Assembly (NCBI RefSeq): GCF_021869535.1 | Contig: NW_026262690.1 | Coordinates: 66,427,995-66,491,994, forward strand | Source: Mytilus californianus | Taxonomy: Eukaryota > Mollusca > Bivalvia > Mytilida > Mytilidae | Reading direction: 5' to 3' | DNA: 64,000 nucleotides | Position numbers and translations under genes: made by a program | In this document: piece by piece, positions 21,977 through 34,400 of the stretch | How positions within the stretch are numbered: the stretch's first letter is position 1 | How the letters are laid out: each line of letters begins with the position of its first letter | The notes under the pieces: generated by a model | The model's database searches: none | Seen by the model: the letters and a program-made list of their open reading frames with translations, nothing else | Told to the model about the DNA's origin: nothing

Positions 21977-24245
21977 AGAGATATTAATAAAATAATTAAC
22001 CCAAACAAACAAAAACAAAGCAAATGAAAAAAAAAAAAACACATCTTGTGTACCAATTTTTATAAAAATAAAAATAAATAAATAACTCTTCTATACAAAC
22101 AAAAGATATTTACAGATATTAAATAATAATCTTTGGTCTGACAATGATCAGACATATATACTATGCTACAAAAATAAAATGAGATCAATAATAAAGTACC
22201 ATTCTCAAGGATTAAAGGTTAAATGACATGGATAATACAAAGAGGGAAATATCCTTTTTTCATTCACATCCTATTGATGCCTTTATATGACATTTTCTTC
22301 ATATTTTTAAATGTCTATTGTTGTTTGTATTCAAATAAATTGTTAATTTTTGTCTTTATAAATTACAATGCTGGTTCGTGATTCCAATACTTCATTTGAT
22401 CTTATGTCAAAAAATACAGACTTATTTGACAAACAAGATCAGCCAAACTGACTGTAATATGAATAAAATCTGTTCATCATGTTTGAAGATGAAACAAAAC
22501 TCATATTCAATTTTGATCACTTGTAAGGACTATTCTTCAACATTTTCATAAACTAAGAGAAAAGATATGCTCAAAGAATCATCCTTTTATAATAATGAAG
22601 GTTAAGCTTTAAATCAAATACATTTTTATCAGCAATGAAGATATTTACTTTTTCCAAAGGGTCATAAATCAAAATGTACATTCTGAATATGGGCAAAAAC
22701 AAAAAAAAACACAAAATTTTGCCATCAAAAGCTAACTGTCAAAGTTAAATAAAAACTCAAAAATACTATATTCAAGCTATAAGCAACAATATGTTAACTA
22801 TAATTTTTTAAGAGTATAATTAAAAGAAGTTATCTGTTTGGCAATAGTTTTATTAAAGACTGCCACTTGACACAACAACACTATAAATTCAAGTACATTC
22901 ATTTCAATATGATTTTATTAATGAACAACTCAGCAAATGATGGAAATCTGAAATTTGTCCATGTTGTTTAAAAATATATAAACAAAGCATCTTTTAATTT
23001 CTTCTAATTAATTCTTAAAATTCTAAGTTTTCAAATTTAAAGAAGACAAACACTCAGTAATTTTTTAACTGAACCTTATAAGATCAATTCTCAGTTGAAT
23101 GTAAATAATTTTCACTCATAAAAAATAGTACAAAAAATAAACAATGCTTTGGTCCCAACAATATTTAACATTTAATAGCTACTATTTAAAAATGACAATT
23201 ATCTGAAAAAGTAGAAAAATGTCTTTGCATTTCATATACAATTTACACATAACACATGGACAAAATTATTAAAGTCACGCACAAACACATTTTATTAAAG
23301 CATTTACAATAAATGCTGACGTCAATACAATGCTGAGTTTTGCCTCTTAAGAGGAATTTTTTTAATAGTGTCCAGTTTTATCATTTTTTTTTAATTATAC
23401 AATGAGAAAACAAGTACTATTACTTAATCTCAATACAGTAACTGAAGTTGGTACACCTGTTACTATCCCTTCTTTAACACTTTTACTCACTATATAAAGA
23501 TTGAATCTTGTTCTCAGGACTATGGGATTTAAAAAACTTTTAGACAGAAATGTGATTGATATAATCTTGACATTAAGTTTGATAGTTCAATTTTTTATCC
23601 ATTTAAACTGTCAACATCAATACAAATTTCAATTGCAAGTTTTTTTGTAGCTCTAAATGCCTTAACACACTTACGATTTTAAAAGTCAGACAAAACAAAT
23701 ATATCTATCTGTACTGACAAAATATTGGAAGATACAGCCTTAAGTATTTTTTTTCTGAATTACTCAACAAAAAACAAATAAGTATTCTGAAGTACTACTT
23801 CTAGTTTAGAATTTCAAATCTTTTAAGCACTTTCAACTGGTAACAACCATATTTCAGAAACAATGTATATTCATCTGGAAGGAGCCCCTTACAAAAACCC
23901 AGTAACATTGTGAATAAAAGCTACATCCATTATTAAATTAAATTTAACTTTCAGAATCTTCTTTGAACAAAAATGTGAATCTTCTTAATTTTCAACAATT
24001 AACTTCCCCAAATTTCTGGCCAAATACTATCATTCACTAGGTAGATTTTTTTTTTTTTAAATAAGTACTTTGGTGCTTAGTAAATTAATACAGCAATTAA
24101 AAGATGTAAGTGACATATAAATATGTAGCATACTGATGCGACAAGACATAGACAGTGCCACTTATGATGTTACATCTGAACATTATCCATACAGGACATT
24201 AACACATATTAGACTTGACACCATTAACTATTATGTACTATTTTG
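21977..24245 (-). other. Probable DGK 3' UTR, proximal part
   Basis: AT-rich sequence with no recognised repeats or conserved coding potential, lying directly 3' of the DGK stop on the minus strand. Several AATAAA hexamers occur on that strand, none with clearly better context than the others. Confidence 0.35.
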
Positions 24246-24341
24246 TCATGATGATTTCTCAAAAGCTGCCATACGATTATTTAACTCCTTAATCCCCTGT
24301 TGTATTCTTTTCAAATGGCCTACTTTGTGAACTCCTAGATC
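24246..24341 (-). CDS. DGKD/DGKH-like: DGK terminal coding exon (end of SAM, stop)
   Basis: 96 bp, residues 1051-1081 plus [23 protein letters not shown] completes the SAM domain; the tail [11 protein letters not shown] ends at 24246. Confidence 0.95.
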   Translation of the reverse strand, partial: DLGVHKVGHLKRIQQGIKELNNRMAAFEKSS

Positions 24342-27300
24342 CTAAAATAGAAATTTATATACAGGTCAGTTGTTGTTTAAATTATTTCCTAGGAATATAT
24401 TTTTTATATACATATAATTAAAACAAGAATGTGTCCATAGTACACGGATGCCCCACTTGCACTATCATTTTCTATGTTCAGTGGACCGTGAAATTGGGGT
24501 CAAAACTCTAATTTGGCATTAAATTTAGAAAGATCATATCATAGGGAACATGTTAACTAAGTTTCAAGTTGATTGGACTTCAACTTCATCAAAAACTACC
24601 TTGACCAAAAACTTTAACCTGAAGCGGGACAGACGGATGAACGGATGAATGAACGGACGCACAGACCGAAAAACACAATGCCCCTAGGTGGGGCATAAAA
24701 ATCATACATGTGAGTAAATTATTTTGCGGCTATATCATTTTCAAGCATTGCAATCCTATCAGTCTTATTTGATTCTACACACTGAATTATAGATTACAGA
24801 AATTCCTCACAAGAAACCGTAAGAAACAAATTTTAAGAACATCCACTATCTATTTACCTGTATGTCCCCTTTATCTAGGGATAAGAGTTCTGTGCCCCTG
24901 ATTTCATGCCCTATAAATGAATCTCTGTACTCTACTAGTGATAAGGACTCTAACCACAAACCCACATCATCTGTTGTCCAAGTGTATACATTATATGCTA
25001 AAAATAAAAATAATGAGTATTTCAATAAAATATATCATTAGTCAGCATGGTCAATATGGCTTAAAATATTTATAAAACTACCATAAAAATGTCTCAATAG
25101 TATAGATTTTCAAAATTCATTTGTCAAATTTTAAATGTTAAAAAAAAAATTCAAATCATATATTGAATAAAGAGCTGCGCCATGAGTGCATGATACGCCC
25201 GTCGCTTTTTCAAAGAATAAAGTTATAAATAACTCCTCAATGTCATATCAGAAATTTATAAAAAACTAAGGGGAGGTTATTTTAATAGATATAAACCAGT
25301 CACCAAAGTTTCATGAAAACTGCTCAAAGCACTTTGGAGTTATTGTCCAATAAACTGCTTCGCTGAGCGCAGCTAGATACGCCCGCAGAGGTCCAACCCT
25401 GAACAGTTGGGGAACAAATTGAAACAATATTCAAGCTTGATTCAGGTCTGAATTTGGATTGTAATTAAATATTTGACATATTATAGGTTTCTGAATAAAT
25501 GTAGTCAAAGAACTTGAAATTGGTTATATGAATTGAATTTATATTCAATTAAAGATTTCTTGCTGTTGTGCAATACTTAGTAAATCTGTTGTCAGACTAT
25601 AAACAAATAAAGTTCAATTAATTCTCAATGACATATTAGAAATTTATGAAAATAAAAAGGGAGCTTACGTCAATAGATATAAACAATTCACCAAAGTTTC
25701 ATGAGAATTGGTGACAGCATTTTTGAGTTATTGTCTGAAAACTGAAAAATCACCCCTTTTTTTAATGAATAAAACCCCATAACTCAGAAATGTAAAATGT
25801 TAAATTTATAAAATTCTAAAGGGAGCTTACATCAATACATACAAATAATTCACTAAAGTTTCATAAGAAATGCTGAAAGCATTTTTGAGTTTTTGTCCGA
25901 AAACTGGAAAATCCCCCCTTTTTTTATGAATAAAACCCTGTAACTCGGAAACGTAAAATCTAAAATTTATAAAAATCAAAAGGGAGCTCATGTCAATAGA
26001 TATAAACAATTCACCACAATTTCTTGCAAGTTGGCGAAAGCATTCTTGACTTATTGTCCGAAAACTGGAAAATCCCCCTTTTTTTAATGAATAAAACCCC
26101 ATAACTCAGAAATTTAAAATCTAAATTTTATAAAAAACGAAAGAGAGCTCACGTCAATATATATAAACAATTCACCAAAATTGCATGAAAACTGCTCAAA
26201 GCATTTTTGAGTTATAGTCCGAAATTTGGAAACGGGCGTATAAAAACTGGAAAATCAACCCTTTTCATGAATAAATCCCATAACTCGGAAACGTAAAATC
26301 AAAAATTTATAAAAATAAAAAGAGAGCTTACGTCAATGGCTATAAACAATTCACCAAAATTGCATGAAAACTGCTCAAAGCATTTTTGAGTTATAGTCCA
26401 AAATTTGGAAAATCCCCCTTTTTTAATGAATAAAACCCTGTAACTCGGTAACGTAAAATCTAAAATTCATAAAAATCGAAAGGGAGCTCACATCAATAGA
26501 TATAAACAATTCACCAAAGTTTTTTGCAATTTGGTGAAAGTGTTTTTGAGTTATTGTCCGAAAACTGGAAAATCCCCCTTTTTTAATGAATAAAAATTGA
26601 AAGGGAGCTCACGTCAATATATATAAACAATTCACCAAAGTTTCATGCAAATTGGTTAAAGCTTTTTTGAGTTATTGTCCGACATGTTGACGACGGACGG
26701 ACTGACAGACAACTGTATACCATAATACGTCCCGTAAACAGGCGTATAAAAATGAATCCAATCATAAATGAATTGTCTGGTTAAAACAGCATGTCAGGTA
26801 GTTTTGATATTTTATATTGTGAACACTATTTCTTTCATTGCAAATAACTGCTTCATAAAGTCAGGTAGTGTTGTTGAGTGGCAAGTTAATTAATGATTAC
26901 CCCATATCTTCTTTAATTTTCATATTTATTCAAAGTATAAACTTACAAACTGGAATGTTAACTTTGCTATCTTTGTCTTTACTCTTGCCTTTCAGTTTAT
27001 TATATACATGCTTTAATCTACCAGGTTTGCCTTTTTTACTCTGTTCTATACTGGGAGTAAGAGGCTGAAATAGAAAATCAACAGTATTAAAGAGATGTGT
27101 ACTTATTGGGTCTACTCGTCAATTGTTTCACAACTAACACTGAGGTAAGCCATACTTAACAAATTTACTCAGTTACTTAACAAAGTTTGGTATTACATCT
27201 ATTCATTTGTTTTTCAAACAAACAGTGCTCTTTTGGTTGTCCCTCAGCATGAAAACTATTAAGACGTTTAGCTACTAGTAACTTGACTGTATTTTTGTAC

Positions 27301-30300
27301 ATGAATGTCACTTTAGAAATAGTTCATTTAGCATCTGTCTAACTTAGTCTTAGCACAGCAGTAAAAATCAACAGAAAGACTGCTAACACTTTTTAAGTCC
27401 AAACAGAAAGCATGTTCAAGTCAGTAATACATGGGTGGCCAGTTTAATTTATGTGAAAACCTACCAGTTTGGCCTAAATGCTAACAATAAGACCATAACT
27501 TTACCCTGATACAGGATGGACAGAAAAGGGGATGGATGAAAGTACTCACACATACTTACCTCTTCCTGAGAAACGGATGGTGATGGTGTATGGAATGGAA
27601 GGTTAAATATCTGAAAAATCTTCTGTAATTCTATATCTAACTGAGCGAGACATACTTACCTCTTCCTGAGAAACGGATGGTGATGGTGTATGGAATGGAA
27701 GGTTAAATATCTGACAAATCTTCTGTAATTCTATATCTAACTGAGCCAGACATACTCACCACTTCCTGAGAAACGGATGGTGATGGTGTATGGAATGAAA
27801 GGTTAATTATCTGACAAATCTTCTATAATTCTATATCTACATGTAGCTGAGCAAGACATACTAAAATCTTCCCGAGGAACGGATGGTGATGGTGTATGGA
27901 ATGAAAGGTTAAATATCTGACAAATCTTCTATAATTCTATATCTAACTGAGCGGGCATACTAACCTCTTCCTTAGAAATGGATGGTGATGGTGTATGGAA
28001 TGGAAGGTTAAATATCTGACAAATCTTCTATAATTCTATATCTAACTGAGCGAGACATACTAACCTCTTCCTGAGAAACGGATGGTGATGGTGTATGGAA
28101 TGGAAGGTTAAATATCTGACAAATTTTCTGTAATTCTATATCTAACTGAGCGAGACACATACTGAGCTGATCCGTCACATCTGAATCTAGTCTCTGTAAT
28201 GAATAAAAATATTTTAGAAATGAACAAAACAGAAATCTCTTTACAACTTTTCTTTCAGTGGCAGTTGTTCTGCTGGTCTTTTTATTTCTGTTTCTTTTTT
28301 CATAAAAATGCTGTAATACTCTTACTTTTCTTACTAACATCATAAGGATTTTGAATCAGACATTTGATTATGTCTTTTATCAATATCATTTTACCAAATT
28401 AAAATTCCTCACCTCAGGTATTTATTTATTTATTTTACTTTAAATTCACAAAATATCTATGTATATGATAAAATAAATACTGTATATTTTAATACTAATA
28501 AAGGATAACATGGTTTTTCTAAAAAAAAATAAATGGGGAATGTGTCCAAGGGACACAGATGATGCCCCCGCTTGCATATCATATAAAGTTATAAAGGGAC
28601 ATAACTGAAGAACAGTAAAAGTGACGCTACCCAAATTTGTACTTGATCTGAGTTTTGTGGTAATAAGTATTGTGTATAAGTCTCATAACATTTGGTTGAG
28701 GCTAACTTAAGTTAGAGAACAAAAACAAAAAATTCAGCAATTTTTCCATTTGTAAACAGGTAAAACTCTAGAAGGTAAAAGTGACACCACCAAAATTCAA
28801 ACTTGATCTGTACTTTGTGGTAATTAGCATTGTGTATAAGTTTTATAACATTTGGTTGATGCAAACTAAAGTTAGAGAACAGAAATGAAAAATTCAGCAA
28901 TTTTTATGTTTATAAAGGGGCATAACTCTAGAAAGGTACAAGTGGTGCCACCCAATTTCATACTTAAGCATTGTGTATAAGTTTCATAACATTTGGTTGA
29001 GGCAAACTAAAGTTAGAGGACGGAAACGAAAAATTCAGCAGTTTTTATGTTTATAAAGGGGCATAACTCAAGAATTGTAAAAGTGACGCCACCCAATTTC
29101 AAACTTGATCTGTATTATGTGGTAATAAGCATTGTGTATACGTTTCATAACATTTGGTTGAGGCAAACTAAAATTAAGAAAATGGAAAAGAAAAATTCAG
29201 CAATTTTTCCATTTATAAAGGGACATAACTCTAGAACGGTTATAGTGACGCCACCAAAATTCAAACTCGATCTGTGTTTTGTGGAAATAAGCATTGTTTA
29301 TAAGTTTCATAACATTTGGTTGAGGCAAAGGTAAAGTTAGAGAACGGAAATCAACTTTGGGACGTACAGACGGACGTACGGATATACAGACAGACAAGGG
29401 TAAAACTTAATGCCCCCTCCGCTACGGCGGGGGGCATAAAAATCAATTTACTTACTAGTAGAGCTGCTTTATCAGTAAGAAAGACATTGGTATCATTATA
29501 AAGATGTTGGACACTACGTATAAAATCTGTTACTTGACTTCGTACTGTTGGCTGCAAATAAATCAAAACATTCAAACATCTTGAAAATCTAAAATCATCA
29601 ATTAAAACAGTGCAATGAATTCTCTCTTAATAGGTTAATAGAACAGATTTTAATGTCATCTTGCTCATTTTTTTTAAATTCATAATTTCATCAAAGTAAA
29701 AGCAGAAATTGAATAATTATTTTATAGTACAATTTTATAAATTTGAAATTAAAACACATATCCTGATCACATTTATGCACAGAAACTGATAGTTGCTTTT
29801 TGTTTTACTTGATAATAACAATTCAAAACAGACTTTGCCACTTGCAAGAAAATGAATGTGTGATTGTGATACAATTCAGTGAATTAAAGATACAATATCA
29901 ACATCAATTCATGCTGAGCAAACTAAAGCACATCTATACTAACAAAAAATTTGACACAAGGCTGTAATAACATCTGAATCAATACTTTTATCATGAAAAA
30001 ATCTACTTAAACTGCATGATTCATGCTTGGCATGCTTTAAGCTGGGATAACATCAATTTGTTGTAAGGGACAGTACAAATATTTCATTTGTTATTCAGCA
30101 TGAAAGGTGGAATTATATATTTGCAAGTGAATTTGTTAAGTGGAAACATGTCAACCCCTATTGCAGAGCCCCTCAGCTAAACAACATTCCCGACAACATA
30201 TATCAACCTGGCTTATTTCAGTTTCATCTGTATCAAGCTGATTAAATAAAAACAAAAACTAATTTATCAACAAGAAAATATTATACCAAATTCTTTTTTA

Positions 30301-31407
30301 ATATTATTAATATTTATTTCAATTTCACTTTTATTCAATAAGTTTGATAAACTTTTAATTACCAATTACAAAAACTTTCTTTATATTTGCCATGAATGTG
30401 AAAATTTTTGGCCATAGATTTTTGGTACGAGAACTAAGATGATCTACATTTTTGCAATTGACCTTAATTTCAAAAACTGAGCTACTTATCCCTAAACAGG
30501 GATTATGAAAACTTGTAACTAAAATTTACAGCTGAAACTAAAATAGTAGTACTATTTCATGTCCTTTAATAGGCCAAAAAATAACCTAAAATGTCAGTTA
30601 CTATTAATTTTACATTCACCAAAGTTCAGGCTTATCAATATCAACGTACTTATGTATACTACTACATGTACATATATCTTAAAACTATCTTAATACATGA
30701 AGTATAGCTCTTCATACTTTCTTTTTTCACCACCTAAATTATAGCTGTATGACGTCAAATTAAATTGAATGAAACAACATTTACACATTCAAATGAACAT
30801 AAATAAGACAAAATGGTAACCATACAAAAGACATAGAGATTTAAAAGTATTGCAAGTTGACAGGTGAGCATTTCACATAACAAACAATATCCATTTTTTT
30901 AACAACAACTTTTTGTGTATGGTTTGGTTCAATGTTGACATAAAAATTGAGGTAAATATTTAAATACATACATCAGCTAGTCGTCCTGATGGAAACAAAT
31001 TGTCTAAGAATTCTGAAGACTGGGTTGCTAGGGGATACAAATCTTCTTCAACAGCACTGTACTTCCTGGAAACTACTTTCACACTGAAATAAAGATAGAT
31101 TCTAGTTTATAATAAAACAAGCATTCTGAGAGTATTGCATTACAATACATAGTCCCCTACCGGTTAAGAATTCATTGTACTGGAACAAAATGCTAACTTG
31201 ATCTATAACTTTGCATGGTGTAAACTATATAACAAATAAAAAGTCAATATCTTCAAGCATGACCATAACTCTGCACAAATTCATCAGACCGGAACATAAT
31301 TTTAACTTGATCTGTATCTTGTCATGATAAAAGTATATACCAAATTTCAAATCAATATCTTCAAGCACGAAGAAAAAAGTGTGGAAAACTGATTTGCCAG
31401 ACTGATG

Positions 31408-31462
<55 letters not shown>

Positions 31463-34400
31463 GGAGTGCAAACCTAAAGTCCCCTTCGACTTCGTCGGTA
31501 GGGGACTAATAACACCAGGTTACAATTTACTGGATGCCATTTAAGAGATAACTGTATTGTATTTGAAGCTTTGCGGACGTCCATCGGTAGTTTTACTGTC
31601 GCAAATTGAGTTTACCTGGCGATGCGTAGCGGAGACAGGTAAAGGGATATTTGCGACAGTAAAACTACCGATGGACGTCCGCAAAGCTTCAAATACAATA
31701 CAGTTATCTCTATTCTAATGCAAAATAAACAAATCGTTGAATTTTAGTCATTATTACAGTGTAAAATTTTCATTAAAAAAAAAATTCCCGAAAAGAATGT
31801 TATCTTCTTTGGCGCTTAAACTATGTGACGTCATATGTAAGCTTCCAGCATCAAACGTAAACACCGGGCGTCTTCTGGCTTCTTGTCCGCTTCAGAATGG
31901 AATAAAACTTGATAAAAAGAAAATTTGAAGGTGCAAAATGTAAGTTTTTTTGCTTATTATTGGAGAAATTACATGTCAATACATTCCGGAATTCAAAATG
32001 TCGGCTTCCTTAGTTACAGACAAGGAGATAGAGAATTGTACGCTTACTGTCATCCAATCAGAACCATTGATACAAAATTATTGCATTAGAATTTCACACA
32101 ATAATACACAGCTTACTATGTTATTCAAATGACACCTTGTGGCAATTTCAGCCTAAAATTAAGAGCATATAGTTTTCATTTCACAGACTTATCTTTCACA
32201 CTGAAAACAATCTAACAGAGCCCTTTGCAATGAAAATAAATGGGGAATGTGTCCCAGGACACAGATGATGCCCCCGCTTGCATATCATATAAATTTATAA
32301 AGGGACATAACTGAAGAACCGTAAAAGTGATGCTACCCAAATTTGTACTTTATCTGAGTTTTGTGGTAATAAGTACTATGTATAAGTTTCATAACATTTG
32401 GTTGAGGCAAACTTAAGTTAGAGAACGGAAACGAAAAATTCAGCAATTTTTCCATTTGTAAAGGGACATAACTCTAGAATGGTTACAGTGACACCACCAA
32501 AATTCAAACTTGATCTGTATTTTGTGTTAATAAGCATTGTGTACAAGTTTCATAACATTTGGTTGATGCTAACTAAAGTTAGAGAACGGAAACGAAAAAT
32601 TCAGCAATTTTTCCATTTGTAAAGGGGCATAACTCTAGAACGGTTAAAGTGACGCCACCAAAATTCAAACTTGATCCGTGTTTTGTGGTAATAAGCATTT
32701 TGTATAAGTTTCAAAACATTTGGTTGAGGCAAACTAAAGTAAGAGAACCGAAACCAACTTTGGGACGTATGTACTTTCGTTCGTACATACGTACGACAAA
32801 CAGACAAGGGTAAAACTTAATGCCCCCTCGGCTACAGCGGGGGCATAAAAATGTTTCATTTTTAGATATTACTTTCATACTTCAGACAATGTCTGAAAAT
32901 TGTTAACTTGACTTTGATCATGTGTCTAAAAACTACACAATAAGGTACAAACCACTTTATAAGGGAGGATGCTGCCTCTACAAAGCTCTGTAAAACTATT
33001 GACTCTTCCTCAGAGAGAGGGATGGCTTGAGGACTCCGTGGTCTCTCTGTTTTCTGTTTCTCTGACCATTGGGTTAAGGTCTTCTCAAATGCCTGAATGA
33101 AAATAATTTGCAAGATGATATTGTGGTGTGCTTGGTGCCTAATGTCCTGAAAACAAATCCATGTGCTAAGCTGTGGTATTCAATAAATTTAGCATGTCAG
33201 CTACAGCTCTACTTGCACATTTTTGAGTGATATTGATAAATACAAAGCAATACATGTGGTATATTTTTTAGTGGACTTTGTGGGACAAGCCAAATACAGT
33301 TTACCATCACCATTTATCATAGTCCAGTTACCTTAAACCAGCTCTAGACAAGAATCACCACTGACTTTTGTGGTTTACAAGGATAGCAAATATGTTACAT
33401 AGCATATGACCAGCAAAAACTAAGGCCTTCCTTTTATAGGCATAAACACATTGCATAAGAATATGCTTTACTTGATGCAGTCTGGACTTATGATACAATA
33501 TAGAAGTGCTTCAAATGGACAGACAGACAGACTAGTCGACAGGGCCTAAATGACAGTCCTTTTGTTTGATAAAGGAGAAATACTTTGTTAAATTCAACAG
33601 AAAACAAGCAAAACAATGCTAAAATGTCAACCTCCATGACAATCACAAAACTAACTGTGGAATTGTAACAGCACTGTGACCTACCCTGTCCCTGGTCAGC
33701 ATCTGTGCTCTGTTCTTATGGACAATTCTGATATAGCCTGGTGGTTGGTTCCAAGCCTCACCATCGACTTGTACAGGAACAGCTTCATCACCAATTATTG
33801 TTATCTTTACTGTTCTACACTGTAAAATACATAAACATAAATCATATAAGGAAATTTTTTGGTATATTTGTCCTGAATATATGCTTTTAACATTGGCTGC
33901 TTTTTATTTTGTCCTAATTATGGCTTAAAAATTGGTTGTTGAGTTAATCGTTGGTATTGTCATGAACATGCCTTAGTTAAATATTGGCTGCTGCTTTAAT
34001 GTTTGGTGTTTTGCCCTGAATATGCCTTAAACATTGGCCCTTTTGTTGATGCTTTGGCATTTTGTGTTATTAGCTGTTGCTTTAATTTTTGGTGTTTTGC
34101 CCTGAATATGCCTTAAACATTGATCATTGCATTGATTTTTTTGGATTTTGACCGCAATATGCCTTAATAAAATGCTCCGCTGGGGCGCAGCTTGATACGA
34201 CCACAGAGGTCGAACCCTGAACAGTTGGGGCAAGTATGGACACAACATTCAAGCAGTACAATTTCAGAGAGATCCATACACTTGAACACAAGTTATTGTC
34301 TGGAAACTAGAAAAATGCTTTTTTTTTGGCCCCTTTTTGGCCCCAAATTCCTAAACGTTTAGGGCAATAACCCCCAAACTCAAACCCAGCTTTCCCTTCG

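Larger units (their letters stand above)
27551..28064 (-). repeat. Five tandem partial copies (about 100-bp period) of DGK exon 25 including its 5' splice site
   Basis: In gene order the units are U1 27965-28064, U2 about 27866-27964, U3 about 27760-27865 (6-bp insertion), U4 27660-27759 and U5 27560-27659. Each carries the 3' part of exon 25 and a splice-donor position. U1, U2 and U3 have TAG in place of the CAG codon of LDIELQK. U2 has lost the GT (TTTAGT), and U1 ends in GTTAGT. U3 ends in GTGAGT. U4 and U5 are stop-free; the donors following U4 and U5 are both GTAAGT. The period of 100 is not a multiple of 3, so simple read-through shifts frame and terminates. Confidence 0.95.

Noticed and set aside
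27560..27740. U4 and U5 spliced together as two consecutive exons
   Set aside because: The intervening segment is only 19 nt, far below the minimum for normal spliceosomal introns; at most one cassette could be used at a time.
31737..32132. Two consecutive plus-strand frames beside the 63-bp inverted repeat, considered as a transposase remnant
   Set aside because: No catalytic motif or similarity to a transposase is visible; composition is like the surrounding intron.
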